Part shown: positions 10,546-22,920 of the stretch, piece by piece
Layout: every line of letters begins with the position of its first letter
How positions within the stretch are numbered: position 1 is the first letter of the stretch
NCBI GenBank assembly: GCA_020744425.1
Contig: JAGMUV010000034.1
Coordinates: 248,001 to 312,000, forward strand
Source of the DNA: Dactylonectria macrodidyma
Taxonomy: Eukaryota > Ascomycota > Sordariomycetes > Hypocreales > Nectriaceae
DNA length: 64,000 nucleotides
Direction: 5' to 3'
Notes under the pieces: generated by a model
Told to the model about the DNA's origin: nothing
Seen by the model: only the letters and a program-made list of their open reading frames with translations
The model's database searches: none
Made by a program: the position numbers and the translations under genes

Positions 10546-10799
10546 TGTCACATCTATCAACTGTTAAGACTGAAGACCAGTCTCAAAGGCTCGGATCTCT
10601 AGCAAACCGGTCTTAAAGACCCGGCTTTCTAGCAAGCCGGTCTCGAAGACCCGGCTTCCTAACAAGCCGGTCTCGAAGACCCGGATCCCTTGGGATCCGG
10701 TCTAACGAGAACCTTATCATAGCTATGAGAGCAACCTACAAATAGGTCTGCCGCGAGCCCTCAGTTAGATAGAAATCAAGAGCTTCTATTCACATCACA
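10546..10799 (+). repeat. LTR-like repeat, family B, copy 1
   Basis: Begins TGTCACATCTATCAACTG and carries four near-tandem CCGGTCTCGAAGACCCGG-type units at about 10580-10710. It ends in a segment with GAAATCAAGAGCTT and CACATCACA. A related copy lies inverted at 30970-31170 and a motif-level relative at 55430-55510. No target duplication was found. LTR identity is inferred from ends and organisation. Confidence 0.5.
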
Positions 10800-13700
10800 A
10801 TGCACTCATCCTATCTGATGCAACAGTGTGAAACACAGTAGATCGGGCGAGAGGATTTGGATTAAAGGAAAGACAGCAAGCAATTCAGAACAGCTACTTC
10901 ACTAGGAGATAAAGACGTAATAGAATAGAAAGACTAGCGCCAACTAGCCAACAAGGGGTCTCGTCCCTTCCTACTGTTGAAGTTGAAGGGTGATCACGAT
11001 CCTGCTTGAAGAACAGTTGCGGGACCCCACCCCCCTCTGATATATCCCCCAGTGGCCCTTGGAGGTGTTGAGACGCTGGCCAAGTCCACTCCGACCCGCG
11101 TCACCATCTCAACTTGAATACACCGAGATACCTCCTACGACGTGACGATGGCTTTGGACCCTACGACGCCTTTAGTACCTTCAACTCCCCTATTTCCTCT
11201 AGCTCCTCCCAGGGACAGGCCATCGTCGTGCCCGGCCACAGCTTGCGAACCATCATGCGAGCTTCCTCCCATTCTTCCCAGCGCCCGTCAGAACTAGTTT
11301 ACAGTTAACAACCATCCGCAAAGCTAGTTATTACCGGTAGTGGAGTTGTACCTAATTTTAATAGCATCGGGAGCAAGTTGGTAAGCTCTGAGGAGGATTG
11401 CACACACCACCAAGTCATATGGCTTCCGGTTAGTCTTGCATATACCGGCTCCATTAGAAAGGGAAAAGTCCTCACAGCCACTACGGTAGTTTTGGGTGTT
11501 AGCGTATATTGTTTCATCTTATGAAGTCCGTCAAAGTATAATTCCTTACTCATCGCCGGAACCGTTGAACTGAATGCCTCGCTCCCGGTCGAGAATGGGA
11601 CGCGAGTCAATATATTGGACACGTATATTTGCTGTTTCTATAATTTCGTGACTGTCCTCGACTAACTTCGGTAAGATGTTTCTCCAGGAGGCAGGATCAA
11701 CTATGTGCCAGCTATGTGAATACCTGTAGAGGAAGTCAGTGGTAACTAAAAATAGGGTCGTGGCTTAACTTAGCTTACCCCATGCTGAGTTAGGTCGAAT
11801 GTTTGTTTTAGTGAGAGATGCAAAGGTATTTATCCACAAGCCGGCGACACGGGGAGGGAGGGTCTTTATAATGGCACTGGCGGCCTCCAAAGTAGGCCGA
11901 GACTCCAGTCTTCCAAGTCAACTAAGGAAAGGAAATGATCTGAGCGTTTCATAATAATCCCTCACACAAGGGCTGTGATGCTCGGATCCTCGTGACTCAT
12001 ACAGCCCACTTTGCTTCTAATCCATGCACATGTAAATACTACGCCTCCTTCCGTTGGCTTAATGAGCACAGCCGAGGCTGACTGTATGTCACGGATCAGG
12101 TTATGCGGGCATTGCCGTTCTATCATACATAGGTCCACAACAGTGTTTCAAAGGCTTTGCAGCGACAGGACAGAGCGACATAAACGAGGTCACGTGGATA
12201 GGCTTGCCGCTCAACGTCTGCTCGTCAGTTAATTGCCGGTATAGTTGCTAAACCAATTAAGTAACCATAGGGTAGACTCGTATATGTACCCAAACGATCT
12301 GCGCTAGGTATCTTAGGCTTGCTGATCTGAGGTGTTCACTAACTGAAATGAAGCTATGTAGGCATGGTAATTTGGGTGAGTGGACAGGACTCTGGCTTGA
12401 GGGTAACTTTGTAAAGTATCGACTTACTTAAGACGGCTGAGGGAAATGTAGGAAAACTCGAATTTTGAAAGCTAAACCACTAAAGAAAAGAGACCCCAGA
12501 AAAGACTGCCTGGAACCCTAGAAGGGCTATGTCTTAGGTGCAACCGCGTAATGCATCGCTACACGCCCAGGAGGGACGATAATATTAAGACGGAGACTCT
12601 ATAATCTTATAGAAAAGCAAGCTATCCTATGTCTTATACCATCCTGCAGATTTCAACTGGCTCTCCTGATTCTGTTTCCATGGCCACTTCTCAAACTCGT
12701 CCATGTTTAGGCCTCTTGGCTGGGGTGAGGGGGTGTCTCCGGCGCCTAAGTTGACCCTTTGGTGTAGCCTATCATCATGAATAGGACCACCAAACGTTAC
12801 AGGAGGCTTGAGGCCTGGATCAGGGAGTGAAGTGGCAAGAGATAGCCGAATACAGACTCGGCCACGACGGGAGATAAACACAACCTTCAGGGATAGTGAA
12901 AGCGGAGTACTGGTAATTCTTGGACTGAAATGAGGCTTGAGGTATATTTACCCGTGGAGACTGTGGGAAAGGTTCCTATTTTATAGGCAAAGGAGGAACT
13001 AGCTATGAAGGTGGCGGGTAGGAGGAGAACGAATTGACGGAGTAGGCTTAGTGGCTTGTTAGGTGACGTAGCTTTTCCTATTATGGAGTGTCCTGGGAGG
13101 GTACTACTGTAGGCCTCTTCGATACTAATCAACTTTTCTCCATCTGTCCAAGTTCTTATCTTTTCGCCCAGTTTACTTCATTCTATTTCAGATATATCAC
13201 ATTAGTTTCAAAAAAATCTCCAGGATGCGCCTACGAACCTGTATATACAATAACCTCAGTATTAACAGCTAATCTGGTAACTACGGCAGCTACAGCCTTG
13301 TGTGTCTCAGATCGCCCCAGAACTTATTGATTTGGCATAACTGTCGTTCCCATACAACCAGTAGCATTGGATCTCTGCTCTAACGTCGGGGTAGATTAAT
13401 TGGATGGCAGAAATGCTGTTGCATGCTGCCTAGATATGATTGGTGGGAGCAGGACCGGCTCCATTCCGAGTACATATGTAAGGCTCCTCAATATCAATGC
13501 CAAATACGCTCATTAGGCGACTCATTATATTCCGTGATTCAGTTCACGTTTCGCGATGTTACTTTACATATACTACTTTGTAAGATATCTAGTATATCCT
13601 ATTGATATTCTCAAAGACGCTAGCGAGTTTTTGCGGAGCTATAGGCAGTCGATATTGGACCTAACTCTGTATCTACATTTGGGGCGATGTTCTTGGACCC

Positions 13701-14475
13701 TTCCTAGGGAAGTTTATATTACATTTATCGGATAGTGCAACATACCAGCTACTATCTACTGACGTACTATCTAATGGCACAAATCGTAAATACCTTGACA
13801 TATAAAAATACCAACCTCGCTGGTAAATTATTATCAGTGGCTAGGTGTCTGGCCCCCTTGTCGAGCTACATCACGGCCTCATTCACCCAGCATTCCTACA
13901 GACAATACTCGCTCGCTCAGTTCTATCATCAGAATATTCCCAGCCACTATACCAACTCACACCCGTGCACAACCATGTGGAGACAAAACATGTCGTTTGA
14001 GGAGAAACATCGCGAAATAGGCAACTTCATTGGGATCCTTCCCTGTGACCTAGGCCTCCAGCTGAACCTAGAGAGGAAAATCTAACCGAGGCTCGGAGAG
14101 CGAGACTCGCTACGGAAGATGAGATGAGGCGACGGAAGCTGTATCTATTATGATATCTCCAAGAGCCACGGCATTTACTCTTAGTAATGATTTCCTGAGC
14201 CTTTATCCGTTCACTATTTGGACGATTGTAAATGTAGATAAAAAGTTGCCCAAGATTTTCAGGGCGAATATGATTGACAAGCCTGGATGGAAGTTAAGCA
14301 AACAGGAGCGAAAAGGTCACAATGTAGGAGGCCAGAGGCTGGTCTTGACTGACACAGTGAGTACATGAATCGTAACCTATAGTGACAGTGAACATTTGTG
14401 TTTAAGTATGTCACTTATGTTACTCGTCTCCATAAAGATCATCGCATGATGTTCTCTGAAGTTGGTTTCGGGCAC
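10800..14475. other. Gene-poor stretch, nothing recognised
   Basis: Many short ORFs on both strands (for example 11305-11622 minus and 13735-14085 plus) without motifs, consistent splice structure or family resemblance. Confidence 0.5.
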
Positions 14476-14651
14476 TGATACGTGAAGAACCAGTCTTGGG
14501 CCTGGTGCTTAAGACTGGCATTATATGCAACATCACGTGAGGAATGAGACCTTATACTCCCGTCCTCAACTGTAGTCTTAGCTCGTCATCCATCTTTCTA
14601 CATCTACATGACAACCTCACTTTATGTGACCTCCGCGATATATTCGCATCA
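14476..14651 (+). mobile_element. Solo LTR, family A, copy 2 (176 bp)
   Basis: Same family as 8037-8210, with TG...CA ends and the perfect 5-bp duplication GGCAC (14471-14475, 14652-14656). Confidence 0.85.
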
Positions 14652-16763
14652 GGCACGTCAATATATGTGAATAGAAGCTCTTCATTTCTATCCATTGACG
14701 ACTTGCTAGCCGTCTCTTATATCTGGATAACTAGGTACCTGATTTAATATTGCAGTTCCTATCCATAGAGTGCGCATCCGTAGTCATTACGTTCCTTATT
14801 TCAAGTCCAAAAGTCAATAGATGCGGCATCAGATTAGGTTGGCATTAGCTAGTGAAGCTTTTATCTCAGCACCTGGTTCATATGAATTCAGAATATATAG
14901 TATAGTCCTCGGTCTTTCTAACTATCATGTCGTACAAGTGACGTGCATCTCAGGTCCACGGATACTTGAGCCTAAAATGGCGCTTTCCGCTCGGCTTTGA
15001 GTCCAATGCCCACACCGCATGGAGCAGAAGTAGCGAATTCACTGACCCCGGTTTGCCGCAGTCACCTAGAAGCCTGATATCAGGTGGATTCATACTGCTT
15101 TATCCCTAGGTACGGGCTGTAGAACCCGGGCCTAGGTTATCAGCGCTTGAGTAGGGACCGGATAGACGAATAAAAGCTGAGGCCAACTGATGGTATTTCC
15201 GGCCATGTGGTGTCTATTAAGCAACCGATGCAACACTTTGATGCCGCAAAAAGAAAGTCAATGCTGCAATGGAAGACGCCACGGTTGGGCTCTGAGTAGT
15301 GCTCAGTAGCTTGGGATAGCTCATGTCGAAGAAAAATTACAATCAATGAAGTCAGACTTGGGCGGCACAAGAAGATCCTAGATGTAAGCAGGCAGTTGAT
15401 ATACCTCAAGCCTTGTGTGCAATTTGGACTGAGAGACAACCGCGCTTGGAGAAAGAGATGGTAGTGATCTAGCAACTTCGCCTACAACCCAAGATCCTGT
15501 CTGTCGAGGTTGGAGACAAGGTACTTATACCATTTCCAGCCCCACGGTAGACTAAAACCATGCGACTTATTAGCTTAATACGTAGCTTATGGGGGAAGCC
15601 GTAGCCGCTCAGCCCACAATCTTGCAACCATCACTAGGCGAGGTCCACTCGAAACCTGCTCGGCGACCGGAACTCCGGTTCCTAAGTGCGGCTCTGAACC
15701 AATTTTACTGCAGCACTCTCCATCTAATATGTGGAACTTGATTTCTAATATCCTGGGGCTATGGCAACGTCCTGTTCCTTCCCTAATAACTTATGGATCG
15801 GTGCATCCTCATGTACGTCCATGACAGAAACCCACATGTTTCCTCGGAGCAAGGGTATACGAGAACTGTCTACGACTTTCACAGTTATAAGGGATGGCGA
15901 TTGGAGCTTCAATGGCAGAGACGTGGGAGGGATGGGAATGGGAACACGACACAGGGAAGGATAATGACCTGATAAGCCAATTAGAGGCTCAGTTTGGCTC
16001 CATCGCCGGAATCATAAATTTGATTGGTCCCATTGTCAGTAGAGTGGCGCGAGATCGGGAAATGCCTTGAGGCTTTGAGCCATTCAGGGTCCATCGGCGA
16101 ACCCTTGGTTTCGACGTCAAGCTAGTGCCAGACTTAATGCAGCTATCATAGCTCATAGCTTGCTGTAGAAGCATCAGATGGGTGTCTCCCTATTTCTACC
16201 ACAGGCTGGTGCTCGGTCTCGAAGTCCAAGCACAAAGTCGCCCTCGGTATTTCGGTTCTATATTACGGATTCAGACATGGTGGCAATAGGTGGGCTGTGG
16301 GTGCAGATTAAACCATGTTGGTCAGCGTTTTGTACTGTAACTGGGGTGGGCGTGACGAACCCTGAACGAAACAACACGTATCCTGTCCAATGTGATGCCA
16401 ATACGGCGGCCTCAGTTTCTACAAATACGCATGATGATTGGGTCGCGAGACCTTGCCCCGTACGAGGCATCCAACATAGCCCCTGCTGGAACGAGCCTGC
16501 CCACCACCCCAGTGGCCTATATGTAGCCTGAGTGAATCTTATTTACTCACTTCCAACTTCTGTCGCAAAATTTTGGTTCGTCTTCTGTTGTCGATGAATA
16601 ACTAAACTAGGTCTGTTGTTTCTTGCTACAGCAGCTAGTTGAAACATTGGCCCCAGAGCATCGGACAAATTCACTTTTCACGCACCAAACACCTCCTAGT
16701 TCTTCGGGGTCTTCTCAAGTGGTTTATCATATGAAAAGCCTTTTAATCTTTAACTAGTGAACT
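14652..16763. other. Gene-poor stretch, nothing recognised
   Basis: Short unsupported ORFs only. The last few hundred bases are the upstream region of the DUF4139 gene. Confidence 0.5.
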
Positions 16764-17974
16764 ATGGACATTTACGATATTAAGGATGTGGCGACTACAT
16801 CAATCTCCATGTTTTCAAGCCATACCCGAGTTTTCAGAAAGATTCCTGTCTTAGTCAAGGTAAAATAGGGTCACCCAGTATGCACTACACAACTAATTCG
16901 ACGCAGCCAGGCATCAATTTCATATCAATTACTGGGTTCAGTCCCATCTCTGAAAGCCATTTAGTTTATACGGGCAGTGCGAGTCAGTCAATAGAGCTCA
17001 ACGCCACAGTCGCATGCTACAAAAACCAACAAATATTCGAGGAGAAGGAAGAGGAATCAATTTTCTCAAACAAAACAGGGGTCAACGGCTCACCACGCGA
17101 AGAAATGGAGTTTATGACTCGCGAATTCAAGGCCATGGAATCGAGACTCGAGCTTCAAAAGGATCAGAAGGCAATGTGGCCACTGATCCTCAAAAGAATC
17201 GATCTTGAAATCAAAGCCCCAACCATGGTATCGCAACAGAATTTTGGGATGTCAATACGTCTCGATTTGTTTATCGAATACACTGTTACAATGGCATCGT
17301 GGAATCCTCAATATGAGCTCTCGTTTTCCACAGAGGGAACATATGCTTTTCAGATTTCCGCTAACCTCCATAACACCACCGCTGAGACCTGGAAAGATTG
17401 CAATGTTGTTCTCTATTGGGAAACCTCAACCCACCGACCTAGGGAGCGGAAGAGCGCTCAAGTCGAAAATCTATCTGCTTTATTTGGATATGTGGGAGAT
17501 CCGATGCGGGACTACCGAGAAGAGCTGGCACTACTTGAACTTCAGAACAAACTGCAGCAGAAGGGAGGTTTACGTTTGCTGAATAGTCAATCGGGCCGAC
17601 CCAAGAGGCTCGGACTTCGAAGAGTGACTAAGGAGGAAATACGGACCGATCCAACCAAAAAGCTGATTCGATACTCGCTCCCTGGGCCTCTCACTCTGTC
17701 TTCTTCCAGACTCCCAGTGTCACGCCTCCTGGACTACAGTTATCCCAATGCAACCTTGAAAGAGATCGAGGCTTCTTTTGGACAGAATCAACTGTCTCTG
17801 GAACTGAGCATTCCCAGTGATATACCTTTTGACTTACTTGAGGGCAAGATCAGCGTTCGATCGGGAGGTACCGTTCGAGCGGAAGCCACACTACCTCAAT
17901 GCTATCCTGGAGATCAAATAATCTCGATGCCCATGTTCAAAAACCAGGTTTTTGCAGGAAAGGTACATAATTGA
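16764..17974 (+). CDS. DUF4140/DUF4139 (MuiA-like) protein, short form, two exons
   Basis: Exon 1 is 16764-16859 (32 codons, ATG at 16764). The intron is 16860-16906 (47 bp, GTAAAA...CGCAG, branch-like CTAATT), phase 0. Exon 2 is 16907-17974, giving about 387 residues. Exon 1 ends RKIPVLVK and exon 2 continues PGINFISITGFSP, the junction expected inside a DUF4140 domain. A coiled-coil-like segment (EEMEFMTREFKAMESRLELQKD) follows. The DUF4139 core is seen as YTVTMASWNPQYELSF and TAETWKDCNVVLYW. Fungal members are usually longer; here the C-terminus stops soon after RAEATLPQCYPGD, where a short SLGVD-type strand and more residues normally follow. The biochemical function of the family is unknown. 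The gene stands alone among repeats, so it may be a shortened or decaying copy. Confidence 0.75.
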
Positions 17975-19431
17975 GGATTGAGGTTGACTGAAACTTCTGC
18001 TTTGAGAAAGATGCTCGATGTCGAAGTACCATTTCCTCTCCGATGAGCTTGATGGCGAGGCGTCCATATCTTGGCCAGGTTGCAGAGAGCAGACGATCGA
18101 AGCCGTTGAATGTATAAAGAGGCAGACGCTGTGCGGCTCATCTGAGCTTCAGCTACATGACTCGGCAGGTTGTTAAACAAGCCAGACAAGAAGCTCGATT
18201 GGAGGCCTTTGAAATGATGGAAAATGGTATTGCCCCGTATTGGGCGTGAATCAAAATACGAGAAAACTGGCACTAATGCTGGCTCAATAAGATGGTTAGC
18301 CAACAGAAGCAGGTTAACAACACATGGCCGTTGTCAATGCACGCGTTGGGAGTGCCCAGGGCTAATCTATCATATCATTAGACCCAATCACATCGCTTAA
18401 CGGCAGCTATTACACAACCCTAGAGCGATTATGATTGGCTCCGCCTCCGTTTGTAGTTTTTGACGTGTACTGTTCTCGGAGGATTACGAGAATCGGCCTA
18501 ATTGAGTCATTATCTCCTGTATTCCGATCATGAACCCATTGATATTGCCCCGCCCAATGTAGGCTAACCTGGCTTTCCTTAGGTTTACATCGCTTCCAAG
18601 ATTCAGGGGAGGGGCTCCCAGTTCTTCATTTGGGTGCATCTGACGATACATAGGATCACATTCGAAACTGTCGGAAATACAACCCTCCGTCCTTGGCAGT
18701 TAACGGTTCAGGCACAGGAGCATGATGCAGCTCCATGAAAACCCCAACAGCAATTATCTAGTGAGGACCAAGAACCAGGCGCAAATACAGAATAATACTC
18801 ATACCAATCCTAGTACAGGGGTTATTTTGGCTTCCAACCCAGTTTTTCATGTCTAGATCCTAATCAATTGATGTTCCTAGCTGACTAGAAGGATGTCGGC
18901 ACTATCTGGGTATAATGGATGGCCTCTTTGATGTACCGTTCTCCTATTTGTCACAGTATTCGTCTACATATCACGGGGCCGACTTGTGCCCAACATGAAG
19001 TAGAGAGATGGCCAATTAGTATAAACCATCCACACGTGTAGCTTGCCACTCAAATGCATTTGAACATCTTTCAACCACTAGCCACAATGCATTATAGCCG
19101 ACTTGAGGGAGTCGCCAGCTGCCGGTTGTACGGCGTTGGGGGCAATAGCTGTTCCGATGACACTCTAACATGCAATGAGTTGACCCAATATTCAATACCA
19201 GGTTTTTGTCGTCGACATCGCGGGTGCCAGTGGGTTGGTACCTATAGATGGCACACGGCACAAACCTTCTCAGTCCCATTCAACCTACGATCCGCATACA
19301 TAGAAGCGTTAATGAAAAGTCAACTATAACTATAGTCTTAAGCGTAATTGTTGATGATACATTCTACATGTGGCTACATCCAGATCAAGAATCCCTCTTC
19401 TACTTGAGGCGGAGTGAATTTTCGCCGACGA
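17975..19431. other. No recognisable gene
   Basis: A minus-strand ORF at 17914-18303 overlaps the 3' end of the DUF4139 gene but shows no motif. Nothing else supported. Confidence 0.45.
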
Positions 19432-19749
19432 TCAAGGCAGCGCTTTAATAATAGGTACGTTCGACGGTGCATCGAACCAATCTTCACCCCATGCCGTGCG
19501 CGATCTGCGAAAGCAATATTCTTCAAGAATCCTTGCCGCTAGGTCGTAGTTCGCAACTTTTATATCCATAGCTTGTGCCCAGTCCCAATCCCCACCTTCA
19601 AAGTCGTACTTGTCAGATCCGGTTTGATTCCAAGCTGAGGAGGAAGTCAGATCAACCCAGAACGTTTGCCATCGAGACAACGTGTCCCGATTTCGACGGA
19701 TGTCACCGAAACAAAATCCAAATCTTTTGGCTGCATTCTTGTAATGGAT
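19432..19749 (-). CDS. Unrecognised protein, probable 3' exon only
   Basis: The frame from 19749 to the stop at 19432 gives about 105 residues with strong protein character: Trp/Asp-rich segments such as GDWDWAQAMDIKVANYDL and RTAWGEDWFDAPSNVP. An acceptor-like CTCTACAG lies directly before 19749 on the minus strand, and there is no ATG until well inside (the in-frame ORF begins at 19680 only with TTG). This suggests a terminal exon. Upstream candidates at 19750-19880 contain stops in every phase I tried, including a TGA that could be a mutated CGA, so the remainder may be degenerate. I do not recognise the family. Confidence 0.35.
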   Translation of the reverse strand: MHYKNAAKRFGFCFGDIRRNRDTLSRWQTFWVDLTSSSAWNQTGSDKYDFEGGDWDWAQAMDIKVANYDLAARILEEYCFRRSRTAWGEDWFDAPSNVPIIKALP

Positions 19750-20321
19750 CTGTAGAGTAGCAGCTAGGAATTACAGACTTACGGCTCATAATGATCAGCT
19801 CAGAAAGACTCGATTAAAAATGGTAGACTGTGTTCTGCAAACTTGTCAGCGGGGATGTTCAAGCAGAAAGTATCTGCTTACCGGTGTTTTTGGAGTCGTA
19901 TATATGATCGGAAGATGGTGTAACACTTGTGACAGTTGGAACGAGGAAGATGTATCGGTGCTAATCTCCCCCCTTTATATTTTAACGGGCTCATGTACGG
20001 ACAAATCCAAATAGTCTTAATTCTATATGACAAGCCTTGATGCCTACCTCATGCGCATTAATTGGACACCACAAGGGTATCATGTTTACTCTAGACAGAC
20101 TCTATTGATACGCACCCAACTCTCAATTCGTACGCACCCCCCCACATTCAGCCACAATGCCTCCGACATCGCCCCGTGGGCTATGTCTCCGGCATTTCCA
20201 ACAATGCGGCCCACAACCATGGAAAATAAGACAAGACTAGTCCTAACTTAATTGCAGCTACCTTTGGTGCTAAGGCAGTATTGAACTACCTTAATTGTTA
20301 AATTCCTCCCCGGGTAACTTC

Positions 20322-22436
20322 CTAATCCGTTGCAACAGTAATGCTATCCCCAACCTTTTCTTTTCCCGTTTCCTTTGCAGGCGACGACTCTGTTATTTCC
20401 GGGTTTTCTTCCACTTCAAGAGCAATATGCCGCTCAATGGGCTTGTTCGTATCTTCCTGTCTCTTTACCTGTTGACGAGCAGCTTGAGTTGTTACTGAAA
20501 CAGCAACTTTACGCCGTTTTCGCCGAGGTTGTTGGTCATGTAAGTCAGCTGCATCTTCCACGTCAAGAGTTGGTCCTAGTTCGAACTGGGAGTAATTTCG
20601 ACGCGCTGACCTCTGCACGCCACTTCGTGTTGAGCCTTGAGGGGCAAATTCTTGTTCTGGGATTGCACGTTCGTTGCCAAATGGTTCGCTATTTCGTGGT
20701 CGACCCTTAGGTATCCCCATTGGAGGACGTTTTATTTGAAGAAGAGGATCGTCAATGTCTCGTGATCGTTTGATATGCCAAAATGGATCCAAGTCTTCCT
20801 TCTTTAGCGGCTCGTCTTGAAGAGCCAACTCCAAGAGCCTGTGAGCACAAGGCAAGCCATACTGAGTTTTCGTAGAGCCTGTACAAGGTGGCAACATCTT
20901 CTTGGAGACCTCGCTTGATTCCATGAGCCTGGGGATCTCGTCCAGCTGGTCTAATGCCCAACGAGTGACGGTTAAGGGCAACTGGCCAAGCCATTCTCTT
21001 CCCAAGAACTGGTTCCGAATAGTGGTATTTGCCCGCTGTATTTTGACTTTATACAGCTGACGTTTATCATCTGTCTGACTAGCCGTTGCTGCTTCAACAT
21101 CAGGGAGGTCAGACCGAAGGGATAGGTGGTAGGTCTTTAGAGAATGATGGTTTGATTCGGCGGGTGCTGTAGTAATCAATCCGAAGTTTCGATAATAGCG
21201 AGTATAGCAGCAAGCCCATTCTCTCTTCAAGGGTAAGTATGTATCCTTGAGATATCTAAGAATTCGCTCCTGGTGTGGAAAGGTCTGTTGAATTTGCCTC
21301 CAAGCTTGATTGAAGTCGTCTTCCGATCTGGTATATACCATATACCTCCAGAGGAGGTACAGACCGGCACGAGTATTTAATACTCGTTTGGGAAGAGGAC
21401 CAAGCTTTGCATTCTTCATGTCTTTGACCTTGGTATTCCCACGCTCCAGTTCTTGGACATCAGCTGCGTCTGCATTGTCTTGATCATCGTCCAGATCAGA
21501 GTCCAGTGAGTCGTTGGCTTTCTTCCACCACTTCTTGATGTATAAGACCACGTTGCTGTTGATATGGAAGACGCACAGCTGAAGTTGCGTATTGGGAAAG
21601 ATTTGCCGGATTGCATTACGCAATTGATCGTCCTTATCTGTGATAACGACGTCTGGGGGACTGATGATGCCTGCTCGTTGGAATCTAGATACCTGCTTGA
21701 GAAACCACTCAAAACTAGCAACTTGCTCGTTATTGAGTAGACCATAACAGATAGGCATAGATGTCTTCTCTGATGATACGGCCACAACAGTAACGAAAGG
21801 CATTTTATAACAGTTGGTACGATATGTAGCATCAATCTGGAGACATGACGAGAATTGTTGCCACATTTTGCCACCTTTGTGATATCCCCAAGCAGCATTT
21901 CGAAAGCGGAATTCGTCCCCAATCCAGTCTAGCCCCCATATCCAGACTTTCTTCGACTCAGAGAGCGTCCGTACAAAGTCGTTGGCAGGGCCGTAGCCCT
22001 GACGTTTGGTCTGGTTGACTTTCCATCGCCATTTGTAAATATCGGTTCTGCGAATAGGAATCTTTGGCCACTTTTGACAGAGTTGCTTATGAACGGATCG
22101 ACAGGAAATCGTCTTGTCAAGACAGAGATCTACCAGAAGATTCATTTGTTCCTCTGTTAACCTTCTCCAATGGTAGTGCTCGGTAAGATTTTTCGATCGG
22201 CCGTGATCTCGATGAAGAGGACTGACAATTCTCATGGACCATTCGTAATTGTTGGTCTGGAGAGATTGAACGATAATCTTGAACGGGCAGTTGGCGGCCA
22301 ACTTTGTTGTAGTCGTATTCCGTATTTTGGCAGTGGATTCCCTTGGATTGTACCGACTCTTATCACAGACAAGCTCATATTTTATCGTTCTTGTCTTCGC
22401 CTTATCCTTTTGACTTCGTAACGTAATGAGACCCAT
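20322..22436 (-). CDS. MULE transposase, 704-residue open frame
   Basis: No internal stop. The N-terminus has a FAR1/WRKY-GCM1-like DNA-binding region (YELVCDKS...CPFKIIV...HRDHGRS, with C24, C50, H75 and H78 as likely zinc ligands). The MULE catalytic domain follows: D202 in LQIDATYRTN, D267 in DVVITDKDDQLRNAI, the C288-x2-H291 pair in QLCVFHINSN, and E427 in APAESNHHSLK. A SWIM-like CxnCxH motif near QYGLPCAHRL and a basic tail follow. Catalysis would be cut-and-paste of its own TIR element. Upstream, 22437-22656 in another frame starts with ATG (22656-22654) and encodes an acidic leader. A 1-nt frameshift appears to separate it from LFDALKEFCIENR, which continues into this ORF. The copy may therefore lack a proper start, although its catalytic part looks intact. 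Confidence 0.88.
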   Translation of the reverse strand: MGLITLRSQKDKAKTRTIKYELVCDKSRYNPRESTAKIRNTTTTKLAANCPFKIIVQSLQTNNYEWSMRIVSPLHRDHGRSKNLTEHYHWRRLTEEQMNLLVDLCLDKTISCRSVHKQLCQKWPKIPIRRTDIYKWRWKVNQTKRQGYGPANDFVRTLSESKKVWIWGLDWIGDEFRFRNAAWGYHKGGKMWQQFSSCLQIDATYRTNCYKMPFVTVVAVSSEKTSMPICYGLLNNEQVASFEWFLKQVSRFQRAGIISPPDVVITDKDDQLRNAIRQIFPNTQLQLCVFHINSNVVLYIKKWWKKANDSLDSDLDDDQDNADAADVQELERGNTKVKDMKNAKLGPLPKRVLNTRAGLYLLWRYMVYTRSEDDFNQAWRQIQQTFPHQERILRYLKDTYLPLKREWACCYTRYYRNFGLITTAPAESNHHSLKTYHLSLRSDLPDVEAATASQTDDKRQLYKVKIQRANTTIRNQFLGREWLGQLPLTVTRWALDQLDEIPRLMESSEVSKKMLPPCTGSTKTQYGLPCAHRLLELALQDEPLKKEDLDPFWHIKRSRDIDDPLLQIKRPPMGIPKGRPRNSEPFGNERAIPEQEFAPQGSTRSGVQRSARRNYSQFELGPTLDVEDAADLHDQQPRRKRRKVAVSVTTQAARQQVKRQEDTNKPIERHIALEVEENPEITESSPAKETGKEKVGDSITVATD

Positions 22437-22680
22437 CCGATTCTCAATACAGAACTCCTTTAGTGCATCAAAGAGTCCGTCATGTTGTCAGAAGTGGAGA
22501 GTCGGAGGGAAAGACTACCTCCCAAGGCTGACCGTCCCAGTCGTCAGGGCCGTGGAAATCGTCACAGTCATCGGAATCGCTACATTCATCCGCTGATTCG
22601 ACTGGTAGCGCTTCACGGGGTTCAGGAAGCCCTGGAGGGAGCGCCGGAGGCGGCATCGGAAAGGCCCTGGCGATAGCTTA

Positions 22681-22920
22681 TTGTTAGGTCACACAATGAT
22701 GCTGGGTGAAGCTGTTGTACTCCATCTACTTCTTGTTCTTTTGCTATTCTCCTTTGAACAGGATTCTAATGCTCTATATAGTTAGTCTCTTTGAACAAAG
22801 TGTAGAGGCCAGAGATCTAGGACTTTTGAGTCCTACAAAGTCCTACCATCTAGGACTCGGCCCTATAAGGACTACTGGAGCACCTGCAGCCAGCTGTCAA
22901 TTGATTATCTTCTCAACATT
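22681..22920 (-). mobile_element. Solo LTR inside the MULE (240 bp)
   Basis: On the minus strand it begins TGTTGAG and ends CCTAACA, with internal TAGGACTTT/AGTCCTA repeats as in the LTR at 6680-6908. A GCTTA direct repeat (22676-22680, 22921-22925) surrounds it with one or two extra bases outside the TG/CA termini. Copia-type identity is inferred. Confidence 0.65.

Noticed and set aside
11305..11622. 105-residue minus-strand ORF
   Set aside because: Reads plausibly but has no motif, no partner exon and lies in a gene-poor stretch.
13735..14085. 116-residue plus-strand ORF rich in Tyr/Thr
   Set aside because: Composition follows local AT-rich repeats; no family resemblance.
17914..18303. 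129-residue minus-strand ORF overlapping the DUF4139 gene end
   Set aside because: Overlaps the opposite-strand gene and has no motif.
20375..20710. Plus-strand ORF opposite the MULE transposase
   Set aside because: Antisense shadow of the transposase reading frame.
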